A stretch of DNA of 64,000 bases. Origin: Syngnathus acus (taxonomy: Eukaryota > Chordata > Actinopteri > Syngnathiformes > Syngnathidae). Under the pieces are notes generated by a model that was given only the letters and a program-made list of their open reading frames with translations, did not search any database and was not told the origin of the DNA. Made by a program: the position numbers and the translations under genes. Below, one piece after another: positions 25,083 through 35,940 of this stretch. How positions within the stretch are numbered: position 1 is the first letter of the stretch; the number at the start of each line of letters is the position of its first letter. The stretch spans positions 3,187,001 through 3,251,000 of the forward strand of contig NC_051096.1 of NCBI RefSeq assembly GCF_901709675.1, given 5' to 3'.

Positions 25083-27704
25083 TCACTTTCTGGGCCGGAT
25101 CTTCATCTCCACGAATCTCAGGCAGGTATACCGTGATGGCCCCAACTCATACCAGAATGCATTGGTTTTGTCGCAGATGCCGGTTGCCTTGTACAGCCCG
25201 TTCAGGTTGCAGTCGGCACAGTAGTAATACCACCAAGCGCCCTTCCGGTCATTGGCGCAATTGACACCACTCCCGTCTTGGTCGCGGTCTTTGGTGCTGA
25301 ACTTCTCCCCAGAATGGATGGTGAATCTATCGCCTGCAAAGCATACAAACTTGCTTTTGAGCACACTCAGGCGGCGCAGGCTCTCGAGTGTGCCCCCCCC
25401 CCCCCCCCCCCCCCCCGGCGGGAGTCGCTACCTGCGTTTCCAGAGTAGCCATGCACATGCAGCGGGTAGCCGACCTTCTCGGGGTCCAGCGAGGTCCGGC
25501 CCACCGAGAAGTCGTCGAAGAGAGCGTAGTAATTGCGGCCGTCGAATATGGTGAAGTCGATCCGCAACTGGTAAGCGCCCGAGGTCGTCAGAGCGTGGAT
25601 GTTTTGCAGGCCTGCAAACACGCAAAGGCGGCGGCGTCACGTCACGCAAACCACAAAGGCTTGACAAGAAGGATGTCTTTGTTTCAGACCGAGCCAGTGC
25701 TCTCCGGCGAGGTCTCCAAAGCCCTTTCGGTAGTCGTTCCAACCCCGAAAGAAGTCGACGGAGCCGTCTTTTCTCCTCTGGATCACCTGCAAACACACAC
25801 GCACACGCACACCATCAGCGGAGCAAACGTGCATGACTGGCCAACTGGACGTTCAGCATTGAAGAAAAGTGCCAACTTTATTGGGGAAGGCTTCACGAGG
25901 GGAACTTTGGGGTGTTTTTTTGGGGGTGGTCAAGCACTTACGGTCCAGCCTCCCCCGTCCAGGTTCATGTTGCAGTAAGCCTCGAAGCTGTTGGACCCGC
26001 TAAAGATGGTATAGACTCCACTTTGGGACTTTCCCGCCGCCATGACGTCACTGCAGTCTCTGGGCATGAGACCTGAAGCAAAAAACAAAAAAAAAAACAT
26101 GTGAGAGCGCAAAATAGATGCCCGCTTTAAACAAACTGGACACGCTCGCTCGGTAGCTACCATGCTGCAGGCTGGACAAAGCCAGACTGAAGTTGTGTAA
26201 CTCCTCTTTCTCTTGTGACAGCTCCTGCGCACCAAGCGTTTGAAAGAACTGAAATGAGATCTCCAACTGGGACACTTTGTTTGCATCTTTCAACAATACT
26301 TTTGTTCTTATTCAAAGAAGATAGTAGTTTGTGTGTAAGAGGAAGGAGGGAGGGACGGAGGGAGGGAGGGAGGGACGTGAAGTCCTGAAATGTCCACATC
26401 ACCTGAGACAGCAGGCTCTGACTCGCCTCCAGGTCGCTGCGAATCGCGGTGTGACTCGCCTTCAGCTCTGCCAATGCCGTCTGACCTGCCTTCAGCTCTG
26501 CCAATGCCGTCTGACCTGCCTCCTGACCTGCCTTCAGCTCTGCCAATGCCGTCTGACCTGCCTTCAGCTCTGCCAATGCCGTCTGACCTGCCTCCTGACC
26601 TGCCTTCAGCTCTGCCAATGCCGTCTGACCTGCCTCCTGACCTGCCTTCAGCTCTGCCAATGCCGTCTGACCTGCCTTCAGCTCTGCCAATGCCGTCTGA
26701 CTCTTCTCCAGGTCGCTGGAAATCGCGGTGTGACTTGCCTTCAGCTCTGCCAATGCCGTCTGACTCTTCTCCAGGTCGCTGGAAATCGCGGTGTGACTTG
26801 CCTTCAGCTCTGCCAATGCCGTCTGACCTGCCTCCTGACCTGCCTTCAGCTCTGCCAATGCCGTCTGACCTGCCTTCAGCTCTGCCAATGCCGTCTGACT
26901 CTTCTCCAGGTCGCTGGAAATCGCGGTGTGACTTGCCTTCATCTCTGCCAATGCGGTCTGACCTGCCTCCTGACCTGCCTTCAGCTCTGCCAATGCCGTC
27001 TGACCTGCCTTCAGCTCTGCCAATGCTGTCTGACTCTTCTCCAGGTCGCTGGAAATCGCGGTGTGACTCGCCTTCAGCTCTGCCAATGCCGTCTGACCTG
27101 CCTTCAGCTCTGCCAATGCGGTCTGACCTGCCTTCAGCTCTGCCAATGCGGTCTGCAGCGCCGCCCAGTGGCAGGCTAAATCGGTGCAGTTGTGGTCTGG
27201 GATGCTGTTGGGCAAAGTCGCCACCAGCGCGCCCAACTCTTTGACGATGTCCTGAGGCCTTGGAACACATAAAGGGTATACATGAAGCTGCCATCCTGTG
27301 TGTGTGTGTGTGGGGGGGGGATTGTGACTTGTGGTGGTCAAGTGTTTGTTCATTGCGTGCGCGCGTGCGTACCTGTTCAAGTGGAAGAAGACGATGTTTT
27401 GGATGACAAGCACGACCAAGAGGAGCGTCGGGACCACCGCCAGAATGGAGCCCCAGCGTATCTGAACAAACTGAGCGCAAACGACGTCACAGACGGCGGC
27501 GTCTCTCTCTCTCTCTCTCTCTCTCTTTCGCTCTCTCTCTCTCCCTCTCCCCCGACGGAGCGAACGACTTGCAAATGCTTTCAACTCGACCAAGCCATTT
27601 GTCAAGCGCGTGCGTGTCCTTCCGATGCGTACCTTGCGCTTTGGTGGTTCGCCGATCAGCTTCTGGGTGCTTTGGTTCATCTCGAACCACTTGTCATTTG
27701 ACAT
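25083..27704 (-). CDS. Type II membrane protein with repeat coiled coil and fibrinogen C-terminal domain (FIBCD1/ficolin-like)
   Basis: Eight exons in order: 27633-27704, 27373-27470, 26403-27258, 26161-26266 (or from 26248), 25942-26072, 25690-25786, 25432-25611, 25083-25333; about 596 residues. A short cytosolic N-terminus is followed by a transmembrane helix in exon 2 ([19 protein letters not shown]), with no cleavable signal peptide, hence type II. Exon 3 has NCT glycosylation and CTDLAC cysteines, then 245 residues of tandem repeats (17 copies of TALAE[L/M]K). Exons 5-8 form a fibrinogen-related domain: [11 protein letters not shown] start, [46 protein letters not shown] (calcium and Cys region), [12 protein letters not shown] and the end MKIRPRK. 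Such domains bind acetylated glycans in ficolins and FIBCD1, and this layout suggests an innate recognition receptor. The orthologue is unclear, so no symbol is given. The reading frame is intact. Confidence 0.85.
25393..25416. repeat. Poly-C run (poly-G on the coding strand)
   Basis: 24 consecutive C residues just beyond the donor of exon 7 of the fibrinogen-domain gene, in a 98-bp intron. Such a G run on the transcribed RNA may form a quadruplex; length errors in assembly are also likely here. Confidence 0.9.
26418..27152 (-). repeat. In-frame coding minisatellite (coiled-coil repeats)
   Basis: 735 bp made of 17 units that all start TALAE[L/M]K and end in one of three ways: KAGQ (10 residues, 7 copies), KAGQEAGQ (14 residues, 5 copies) or [15 protein letters not shown]-type (21 residues, 5 copies). 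All unit lengths are multiples of 3 bp, so copy-number change keeps the frame. The near-identity of copies indicates recent expansion. Long open frames on the other strand here are a by-product of the repeat. Confidence 0.95.
27499..27548. repeat. (CT)n tract in intron 1 of the fibrinogen-domain gene
   Basis: Runs of CT on the plus strand, read as GA on the coding strand, close to the exon 2 acceptor. Confidence 0.85.
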
Positions 27705-28003
27705 TTTGTGCTCTCATTCTATTCTTGCTTACTCCGTACGAATGTCCCTAGCTGTGTACGTGTTGTTTGTTCTGCGTGCGTCTAATGCCGTATTTTGTGT
27801 TTGGCCAAGTGACGTGAAGTTTTGTTTCCACTTGACGTTGGTTTCGACCTTGTTTGCGGCAACGAGATGGGACGACAGCTCTATCTGGGCTCGGTCGGTA
27901 CATTATTGCGAGAGAGCGCAAAAGCCCGACAGAAAAGGAACGGGCTGTACACAACACAAAATGCGACCCTGAGCAAGTTCAAGTTGTCATTGACAAGATT
28001 TCT

Positions 28004-28019
28004 TTGATTGATTGATTGC

Positions 28020-28070
<51 letters not shown>

Positions 28071-28090
28071 GTTGGCTGATTGATTGATTG
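28004..28090. repeat. (TGAT)n tetranucleotide repeat
   Basis: Imperfect run of TGAT/TGGT units. Confidence 0.9.
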
Positions 28091-28262
28091 GTCTTTATTT
28101 ATCTATCTATATCTTCATTCATCTATACATGCATTTTTTTGACTGATTGATTCATTCCTGTATTTCCTCATTTATTTATTACACTCACACTAGACACTTG
28201 GAAAATTAGAGGGAACATTGGTGCCGACACCGTGAGTTCGATTCCCACGTTTGACGCTGTGA

Positions 28263-28263
<1 letters not shown>

Positions 28264-28314
<51 letters not shown>
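28264..28314. repeat. (TG)n microsatellite
   Basis: About 25 TG units. Confidence 0.95.
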
Positions 28315-28315
<1 letters not shown>

Positions 28316-29059
28316 TGACCAAAAACAAAAAGTGCACGTGTATATGAGTGTGCAAGAAACAATAAAGAGGAGCAATACCGAACGCCACCATGGTGTGGTG
28401 TCTTGTCTCCGATTAGATGGACGTCGAAACGGCAAACCCAACCGACTGAAACACAAAAAAAGACAAGAGCTCTAAAGCTGAGGAGAATGCCAGCCAAGGC
28501 AAAGCCATGTAACGTCGCGAGCCCGGCGCTATTTCAGAAAAAAGGATGCAACTCCAAACGGCAGACTTTGTCGTCGAGTAATCATAACAATACATTTGAT
28601 TGATAAGGGGCCTTTCAGAGCACTCAAGGTCGCCGTACAGACATAAAATAGTATTTAAAAAAAAAATGACTGGAGTAGCGTGATGGATAAGCTGACTCAC
28701 GTCTCTGACTGGCCGACGGCCACAGGCAAAGATGCTCCTCCGGACACGCCGTCGTCAGTGGTCGCGGAACGGTCCTAAGTCCAGATGAGGGACAAAGGTG
28801 TGAATTTAAATGGCGGAAGTTAGTCAATTTGCAGTCTTGTACGCTGTTATCAAAGAAGTTGTCATAGTAAAAGACTCCTGAAGACATATTTACAGTATTG
28901 TATACCTTGTTACAAAAAGTTGTTGTAATAACAATAAACAGGATGTATACTTCTGCTATGGTCAATTGTGACCACTAGAGGTCCCTGGTTAACCAAGGTT
29001 AACAACGGAACGTCGCATCTCCGTATGTTACACACGCGCACACGCGCGCACACACACAC

Positions 29060-29740
29060 GCTTATAAATCAGTCATCATTATATTCCTTGTACTGCTCCT
29101 TCATACTCCCATACATTATTTACTGTGTGGAGGTGTGGGGCAATAGATACAAAACAAACACAGATCCAATCTTTATTCTTCCACAAAAAAAAAAAAGCAA
29201 TACGACTTGTGAATAATGCTGATTATAGAGAACCATCTAACCCTCTCTTTATTAAACTGAACTCACTGAAACACAACGACCTAGTCGACTTTAAAACCAT
29301 CCAACTCATGTACAAAATAAAAAATAATCAATTGCCAAACAGTATCCAGAGGTTGTTTGAGTGGAGGGAAAGTACCTATTATTTAAGAGGAACACTTATG
29401 TTTAAAAGAGATTTGGTGAGGACAAACTTAAAGTTACATTGTATCACAGTGTGGAATTATGGAACACCAGCAGTGAAGAAAAGAACTGTAGTATCTTACC
29501 TAAGTTTAAAAAAATGTCTAAGGACAAAATATTGACGGGATACCGTAATATGCTGTGAAGTTGTTTAAGTTGCTTTTGTATTTATTTTGTATTTATTTCT
29601 TTTATATATTTGACGATGGTCCAATCTTGACAGAATCAAAGACATATGTAGTTACAAGGGGTAGAGTCAGATAAGCTTAGGCTTCCTTCTACTCCCTTTT
29701 GAACAAATATGAATTTACTGCAAAGGGAAAATTATAATGC
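29060..29740 (+). mobile_element. 3' end of a non-LTR retrotransposon (LINE), ORF2 C-terminus, broken
   Basis: The translation over 29060-29535 resembles the C-terminal region of fish LINE ORF2 proteins (SFILPYIIYCVEVWGN, NPLFIKLNSLKHNDLVDFKT, MYKIKNNQLP). The frame shifts at the A-rich run near 29186-29196, so it is dead. Downstream, 29580-29700 is an AT-rich tail with ATAAGCTTAGGCTTCCTTCT, which I recall from fish LINE 3' tails. The clade is uncertain (CR1/L2-like is my guess). The endonuclease, the core RT and the 5' part are absent, a typical 5' truncation. Confidence 0.75.
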
Positions 29741-30099
29741 AATATCATTTTATCTTTTTTTTATGTTCTATTGCACTATGGAGTTATCATTTTCTGTCTT
29801 TCTTACTTTTTTCTTGTATTTCTTTTCATGTTCGAAATTAACAAACAAACAAAACAAAAACGTTAACGTTTCACTAACGTTGGTGACTAATGTTTACATT
29901 TTCCATATTGATACAATATTCTCGGCATGTTGTTTATACTATTATTGTACTATTTACATGTATGAAACAATTTTTGAATGTTCTAATCATAAAATATCCA
30001 TTTAAATGTTTTCATATACATTGATTGACACGCAGAATAAACAACTAGGCAGACTAGGCCATTGCCGGGCGACAGTTGTGGCCGACCTGCAACCATCCC

Positions 30100-30285
30100 A
30101 AAAAGATCTCTTTTTTAATGATTATTTTCTTTCAAAGTTGTTCTAACTCATATCAATGCATATTTGGATAGAAAGGATCAAATAAAACGGAGGGTGCCTT
30201 TTCTGAATGTTATCAAAATATGCATTGATATGAGTTCGAACAACTTAGAAAGAAAATGATCATTAAAAGATGTTTTTTTTTAGGC
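30100..30285. mobile_element. Palindromic element (MITE-like)
   Basis: Two arms of about 65-70 bp in inverted orientation (left about 30101-30171, right about 30215-30282): TGATTATTTTCTTTCAAAGT on the left is matched by the complement ACTTAGAAAGAAAATGATCA on the right, and AACTCATATCAATGCATAT pairs with ATATGCATTGATATGAGTT. A spacer of about 45 bp separates them. This could fold as one long hairpin. No coding sequence is seen. Confidence 0.8.
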
Positions 30286-30379
30286 CGAGTGTAAGGGCTG
30301 CCTTTGAAGAAACAGATCAAGCTTCCAAAGTTTTGATAGTCACATAAACGCACGCATGCACTGTAAATGATGCAATTAC

Positions 30380-30670
30380 AACCTGCATGGTCTGAAGCTC
30401 CATCTCTCCTTTGCAGTCGGGTCAGCGTGTTGACGGTGGTTGGGCAGCAGAGGAAAGCTGGCAGTGTGCTTAACAAAAGCAAAATGACACACACGCACCT
30501 TGAATGAAACCAAGGCGGCCTGGGCGTCACTGAGCTGGAAACATTTGGCATCAACAGCATCTGGTCAGAAAAATGTCTTCAAGATAAGGGAGTTTTAAGA
30601 GAAACGAAACCTTCTCGCACACGTATGCACACGCACACACGCACTCATGCACGCGCACACGCACGCACAC

Positions 30671-30701
<31 letters not shown>

Positions 30702-30850
30702 GTCGGACAGTCATTTCGGTGCTCAAAATTCCAATTGACGGTGCACCCCTGAATGACCTTAAATGGAACGGCCTGAGCGTCACTTTACTGGAAATGATGG
30801 AAGAGGCGGACGAGAGAAGACGAAACTTTACTTCCAGACACACCGATACT
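30380..30850 (-). pseudogene. Possible decayed coiled-coil exons on the minus strand
   Basis: The minus strand contains a possible exon from a TTTCCAG acceptor to AAG|GTGCGT that would read LSDAQAALVSFK, then a short one ending TMQ|GTTGTA. A diverged second copy of the first (TTTCCAGTAAAGTGACGCTC) lies about 260 bp upstream on the same strand. These resemble the short coil exons of membrane lectins, but no domain follows. I treat them as remnants at best. Confidence 0.2.
30660..30702. repeat. (CA)n-rich microsatellite
   Basis: CA/CGCA run. Confidence 0.9.
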
Positions 30851-31762
30851 TATTACGGAACATTTTGTTCTCAACTTGATACTTTTCTTGTGACGTTGGC
30901 AAAATAGCTTGTTGCCGATTGATTCCTGGATGCAGGCAAGTGCCACGTCGAAGTGAGCCGGACAGTCATTTCGGTGCTCTCGTGCATGAGTGAGTGTAAT
31001 GTCACTGAAAAAGGAAGAAGAATTTTCTTTCCTGAGATAGATCATCGTCAAACAGTTTGGAGATGCTGAATCATTTCAGGGACTGTAAATCCAGTCCACG
31101 TGCTGCCTGCCCCTTGGCCAGGCAAGCTTGTTTTTTTTACTCAAGTGCGGCCCACGTCAAAAGAGTCCACATCCAACTTTTTCTTTCCCGCGGAGACCCT
31201 TTGTACGTGTGCACGTCTTTGCCCCGACGGAACGCGATGTTACTTGGGCCACCTTTGTGGCCACCACTTTGGACACCACTTTGATTTCATTCGGGATGGG
31301 AAAGAGGGGAAGCGAGCATAAAAAGAGCCACAACCTTTGGGGTCACTTCAACCTACGTTTTAAAGTGACGCCAAGTCATGTGTCAAAGTATTTGATTTTT
31401 TTGATTTGGAGTCGACATCAGTCAGAGTGGAATCAGCTCATGGCAACGTCGACTGACTGAAAGATCAAAAACATTGGCTCACTCAATCGGCCGACGTTTT
31501 CGGATCACATCAGGGGGGTTGCTTGCGAGAAAAGTCAAATGAGCAGGTTGTCACGTTTTGGAGCTAAAGGCAGGCAAGCAGGAAGGATGGCTTCCTAAAA
31601 GATACTGGCGCTTTTGGACCAAGGGGGTGTCGAGTCCAGTGGCGAACAGGTGTGCTCGATTTGGTTCCCCGGTGAGATTTTGTTCCCCCTGCCGCGGGAG
31701 CGCGCACGCCTTGTTTGGAAAGCGAAAAACCGATGCCGTACGGCGTCGTACGGCGTCAGCAC

Positions 31763-32441
31763 CAGGGCCGGTTCTAGGAATGCACATAAGAGGGGGCAGT
31801 CAGAAACGTGAAGGGGGCTTGTTCTTTTTTTTTTTTTTTACACATTTTTAACACTGTTTGTGTTTTCTTCACGGCAGTTGTTAGCTGTGTGTCCAGATCT
31901 CAACCTGGAGAAGCACTCTGTCAGGCCTCTACACTAAGACCTGTCCAGCTTGGGTGTCCCACCTGAAGATTAAAGCTTCTGCTGGTATTGCTCTTAGGGT
32001 CACTGAGGCACGCAAACCCCCTGACCACAATAAGGTGGCAATTTCTCAGGGGGGGGGAACATATAATATGAATGTTATATTAACTATTATTTGAGTTGTC
32101 GTTAATCATGAGTTATATCACGGGTCAGTATGACGAGTTTGGTGGAGTTTTTACTGCTTCTTCCAACTCCTACCGCTCTGACTGTAACTTGACACTCTCT
32201 GGCTGCGTCTTGCCTCATTTGCATACTCACAGTGATTGGATGTTTACGGAGGGGCGCGGAGTCCTGACAGCAGGCTGTATGAGGGAGGACACACACTGCA
32301 CCGACATGCGAGAAGAGAGGGGGCTGATTAACGTGTGTTTCTATCAGCGGATTTTTCACTTCTAAAAGTTTGATTCGAGGGGGCAGGACATCTGTTTGAG
32401 GGGGCGTTGCCCCCTCTTGCCCCTGCGTAGAGCCGGCACTG
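31763..32441. mobile_element. hAT-like non-autonomous DNA element
   Basis: The left end CAGGGCCGGTTCTA and the right end TAGAGCCGGCACTG are imperfect inverted repeats with the CAG...CTG termini usual for hAT elements. Sub-terminal GAGGGGGC motifs are present inside both ends. I see no matching 8-bp target duplication, so the element is old or rearranged. No transposase frame is present. Confidence 0.6.
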
Positions 32442-32809
32442 TTTTATAAGTTCTTCTTATAGAAGAGAAAGCCCTTGACCTCGAGTCAAAACATAGCAGG
32501 GGGGGGTTTACGACGTTGTGTAGGATGGGACAAGCTGGGTTTTTTATTACAGGTTACATTCCAACATAATCATACGATCAAGATAATCTGGAAAACCCTG
32601 ACAACACCTGTCCCGACTCCCTCATTATAGGTGGCTGCAAAGGAGGAAAAATGAATTAGATGTGTTGATTTGATTGAAGAGTTTGTCCTTGATGACTTGA
32701 GACATCAGGCCGTGAATGACACTGGCACTATCTGGCTTTACGTATAGAACAGGAATAATTCATAGACCGGACCGCAAATAATAATGATATTAATACAATC
32801 ATCATCATC

Positions 32810-32960
32810 GTTTTAAAGTCCGCTTTCCAGGCGCCGCTGGGTTGGACTGGGTTCTCGATATGGCCGTCTCTAGCCATACTGAGAATTTTTGGAGCAAAAC
32901 TTTTTACAGCCGGATGCCCTTCCTGACGCTAATCAATATAAGAAATTAAATAGGCTCCAA
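32810..32960. mobile_element. Fragment of a fish interspersed repeat
   Basis: Contains the block CCGGATGCCCTTCCTGACGC, which I recall as common in fish interspersed repeats. The class is not determined. Confidence 0.35.
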
Positions 32961-32999
32961 CGATGAAATAAAAACACATTACAGGGCAACTCCATACAA

Positions 33000-33375
33000 A
33001 GAACATAGCAGCAAATATCTTACAGAGACAGCCTTTCAATAAATGAGGTCAGTTTTACAGCATTCTTGGTATCAATAAGCTTTAACCAGTTGTTGTAGGA
33101 TTTCAGATCATTCTTCCAATGAAGAATGTTTGGTTTGGTTTTAAAGAAGCGACATTTGTGTATGTATTGTGTGGCCAACTAAATAATATGAACAAAAAAA
33201 ATGACATTTTCTCTATGAAAAGAGCCATATTTAATATCAGAGGTAGTAAGAGAAACAAAGAGCAACCCTTTTGAACAAGCTCATTGTTGAAAGTCAAGCC
33301 AAAACCTTTGTACAAACTCACACCAAAAGAAAAGGTGGTCTCAACCTTCAATTCCACCGTCACAAAAAAGACAAG
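33000..33375 (-). mobile_element. L1-type LINE ORF2 3' fragment
   Basis: On the minus strand the frames contain HLFFWCEFVQRFW-like sequence (a Cys/His C-terminal motif of L1-type ORF2) followed by KPNQTFFIGRM in shifted frames and several stops. It joins the BEL/Pao-like integrase fragment directly near 33375. No functional frame remains. Confidence 0.5.
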
Positions 33376-34940
33376 AGCTTCTCGCAACTCCCTTTCTCCT
33401 CCTCGGAAGTCGGTCCCTTGGTCAGAGTACAGCTCTGCTGGTGTCCCACGGCGGGCGATGAACCGCCTAAGGGCCATCAGGAAGGAATCGGCGTCGATGG
33501 TGTTGAGAAGGTCCAAGTGTACCCCTCTGGCGGTGAGACACTTGAAGATGATGCCCCACCTCTTCTCCGTGCGTCTCCCCACCTTAACCTGGAATGGCCC
33601 GAAGCTGTCAAAGTCTTTAACGAGGAGTCGAGGAGAAGGGTGGCTCAAGTCCAGCACTATGGGGTGTACCGCTGTTTGGTTAAGGTCTTCAGCGTGGCGG
33701 GGCCGACCTCCGACGCAAATGAGCTCCTCCATCTCGGGGGACAAGGTGAGACGGGACGGGCCGACCAGCTTTCAAGAGTCTCAGCTCGTCGGGGAAGCTC
33801 TCGCACTGGGATCGCTTGAAGATAAGGATCTCTGCCCTGCGGTAATCTTCAGCGGTGGGTTTGCCGCTCTGATCTGCCGCCCCATGCAGCTCCTGGGCGG
33901 TAGCGTGCGGCAGGTCTTGCCAAGTGTCATGCTGCCTGGTATCTGCTGCAGTGGCCACGACTGTGTTGACAGAAGACGGACTTTTCCCAGCTCGGAGGCG
34001 TCGTCTTCGGGGCCAGCGCTGGGTCTGACTGGCCAGTTTTCGGGAGGTTGGGGAACGGATATCACCAGGCACTGATGAGGTCTCAAACTGTTCTGGGTGA
34101 ACTTGACCGGACCCTGCAGGGCAACAATGGTTTGACCTTGTGGAAAGTCCTTATTGGTAGTCAAGTGAGATGGGAGTACCTCTGCCGGAGTTGGTCTGTC
34201 GGGTAGAACTGGTCGGCCAGGCCAAGGCGTGCTGCTGCGAAGGCCTTGGAGACTTTGAAGCTGGTCTTTGGGTCGGCAGCCGGGGAGATGCGGAAGGACA
34301 CGGTAGACCCACAAAGTGTCTGGACGTCCTGCCGGATGGTCCGCAGTGGGAGGTCCTCCCTCACTCCTCGCATGCCAAGCTCTTGGGCAGCTGCTGAGAG
34401 CAGCATTGTTCTTTCCGAGCCGTCGTCCAGGATGGCGTAGGACCTACGCCGTAGGTTGTCAGGGTACGGTGGCCGTGGCGAAGAACGACATGGACGACTT
34501 TGAGTAGGACTCTGTTGCCATCTGGTGGGCGGTCGACGTACAGTACCTCAGTCGTGGGGCTCGCCTGTTGACTGTCGTCGCGGTTTGACGGTCTAGGCCG
34601 CCTGTCATTGACCTCGTGAAGGACCTGTAGATGTTTACCTTGGCACAGGCCGCAGAGCTTCTTCAGGTCACACTGAGCTTCTTGGTGGGGTCTTGCACGG
34701 CGCCAGCACCTTTTGTTGGCCTTTATCCAGTCGCCGAGTGCTTCCCTGCTCAACTTGGTGACTTCCGTACACTGACTGAGGAAGTGCTCCTCATTCTCAC
34801 AGAAAGGGCGGTAAGATCTGGCTCTCCACACTTTACTCTTCAGGTCTCTCTGGGATGCTCTGTTGTCCTCTAGGCTCTTGGAGCCATGGAGAGCAGCGAC
34901 AGTCCGCTCTCCTTGGCGGCTCTCGGACTTAGGTGCGTGG
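33375..34940 (-). mobile_element. Degraded BEL/Pao-type LTR retrotransposon, internally deleted
   Basis: In 5' to 3' order on the minus strand there is a gag-like segment with Cys/His knuckle remains (FCENEEHFLSQC and DLKKLCGLCQGKH, about 34600-34830), an A17-type aspartic-protease-like segment (LLSAAAQELGMRGVREDLPL, about 34200-34420), and an integrase core (RGVHLDLLNTIDADSFL; TPAELYSDQGTDFRG, about 33400-33560). The reverse-transcriptase/RNase H part expected between protease and integrase is missing, the frame is broken several times, and I found no LTRs. The family assignment rests on the protease and integrase similarity to BEL/Pao elements from memory. Confidence 0.7.
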
Positions 34941-34949
34941 CTCTCTCTC

Positions 34950-35320
34950 AGCCCTCTCGATGCGGTCGGCCCATCATAGTCTTGAGGAGGCCCCGTCCCA
35001 TTGTGGCTAAAGTCGTTGACTGTCTGCCGTCATGCCGAGGGGCAGAGAGCTGAAAGGCTCTAACTACTCCATCAGCGATCAGTTCCCTCCGGAGATCATG
35101 AACAGGCGGAGGCTGCTTCACCCGATCATGGCCGAGGCAAGGAAAGCCCAAAAGACCGCTCGACTGTTCATGGACAAGCTTTACATCGACGGGAAACTGT
35201 ACAGGAGCCCCGCAACAACTTGTTGGCTGAGTGGAGGAGATGGAGACATTAATCCTGAACTCCAGGAGGAACTGTCTGCCAACTCGCAACATGCCGCCTC
35301 CCCGCAACTGTAAACACAGG
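34950..35320 (+). mobile_element. L1-type LINE ORF1 C-terminal fragment
   Basis: The plus-strand frame from 35032 reads SDQFPPEIMNRRRLL, LHPIMAEARK and DKLYIDGKLYR, resembling the C-terminal domain of fish L1 ORF1 proteins. It is on the opposite strand to the neighbouring BEL/Pao fragment and is cut off before the MITE at 35462. Confidence 0.6.
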
Positions 35321-35461
35321 CGCGCGATGATGGCGTCATCAGAAAACCGCGTCCCTGTCGTCATGACAACCACTGAACCAGGAGACGGTGAATGGCTGGC
35401 TTATTTCTTTCTCTCTGATGCTGTCTTGGTAACAGGCTCTTTGAGACCCACCCCGAATGCA

Positions 35462-35660
35462 AGGGGTGTCGAACTCCAGTCCTCGGGGGCCGCGTTCCAA
35501 TATGTTTTCCAAGTTACCCTCGTTAAACACACCTGCGTGAAAAGATCGGTTCATTTCCACGTTCTGCAGGAGCCTAACTTTTCACACAGGTGCACTTAAC
35601 GAGGGAATCTTTGAAAACATGTTGGAATGCGGCCCCCGAGGACTGGAGTTTGACACCCCT
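35462..35660. mobile_element. Palindromic MITE, copy 4
   Basis: Full-length copy of the element at 22561 with both arms: left AGGGGTGTCGAACTCCAGTC, right ending GGAGTTTGACACCCCT. The sequence before it shares CTTGGTAAC and GAGACCCACCCCGAATGCA with the flank of copy 3. Confidence 0.85.
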
Positions 35661-35874
35661 GATTAGACTGTTATACACATTCCAGCAAAACTATATGTCA
35701 GATGAATCTTCGAACATCTTGTCCAGGAGTGGAGGATTTATATACGGTGTAACCATTCACTATTATTTGTCTTCATTATAAATAATAGGCAAGATAACGT
35801 TTAAAACAAAAAAAATGCCTGCAATTGTCCTCTTGTTCAAAACAAGTCAGTTTTAAAATACATTCAAGGTGAGC

Positions 35875-35940
<66 letters not shown>

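Noticed and set aside
26331-27244. Long open frames on the plus strand (more than 280 codons) over the coding repeat
   Set aside because: They are antisense shadows of the 735-bp minisatellite, have no splice context and no domain; the minus strand carries the real exon 3.
25083-27704. Suspected frameshift between exons 3 and 4 of the fibrinogen-domain gene
   Set aside because: The first acceptors I tried gave the wrong phase, but acceptors at GTGTCCCAG (exon start 26266) or CATTTCAG (26248) restore the frame, and the whole coding length is then divisible by three.
35032-35313. Plus-strand frame MPRGRELKGSNY as a cellular gene
   Set aside because: It matches L1 ORF1 C-terminal sequence and is cut off on both sides, so it is transposon debris.
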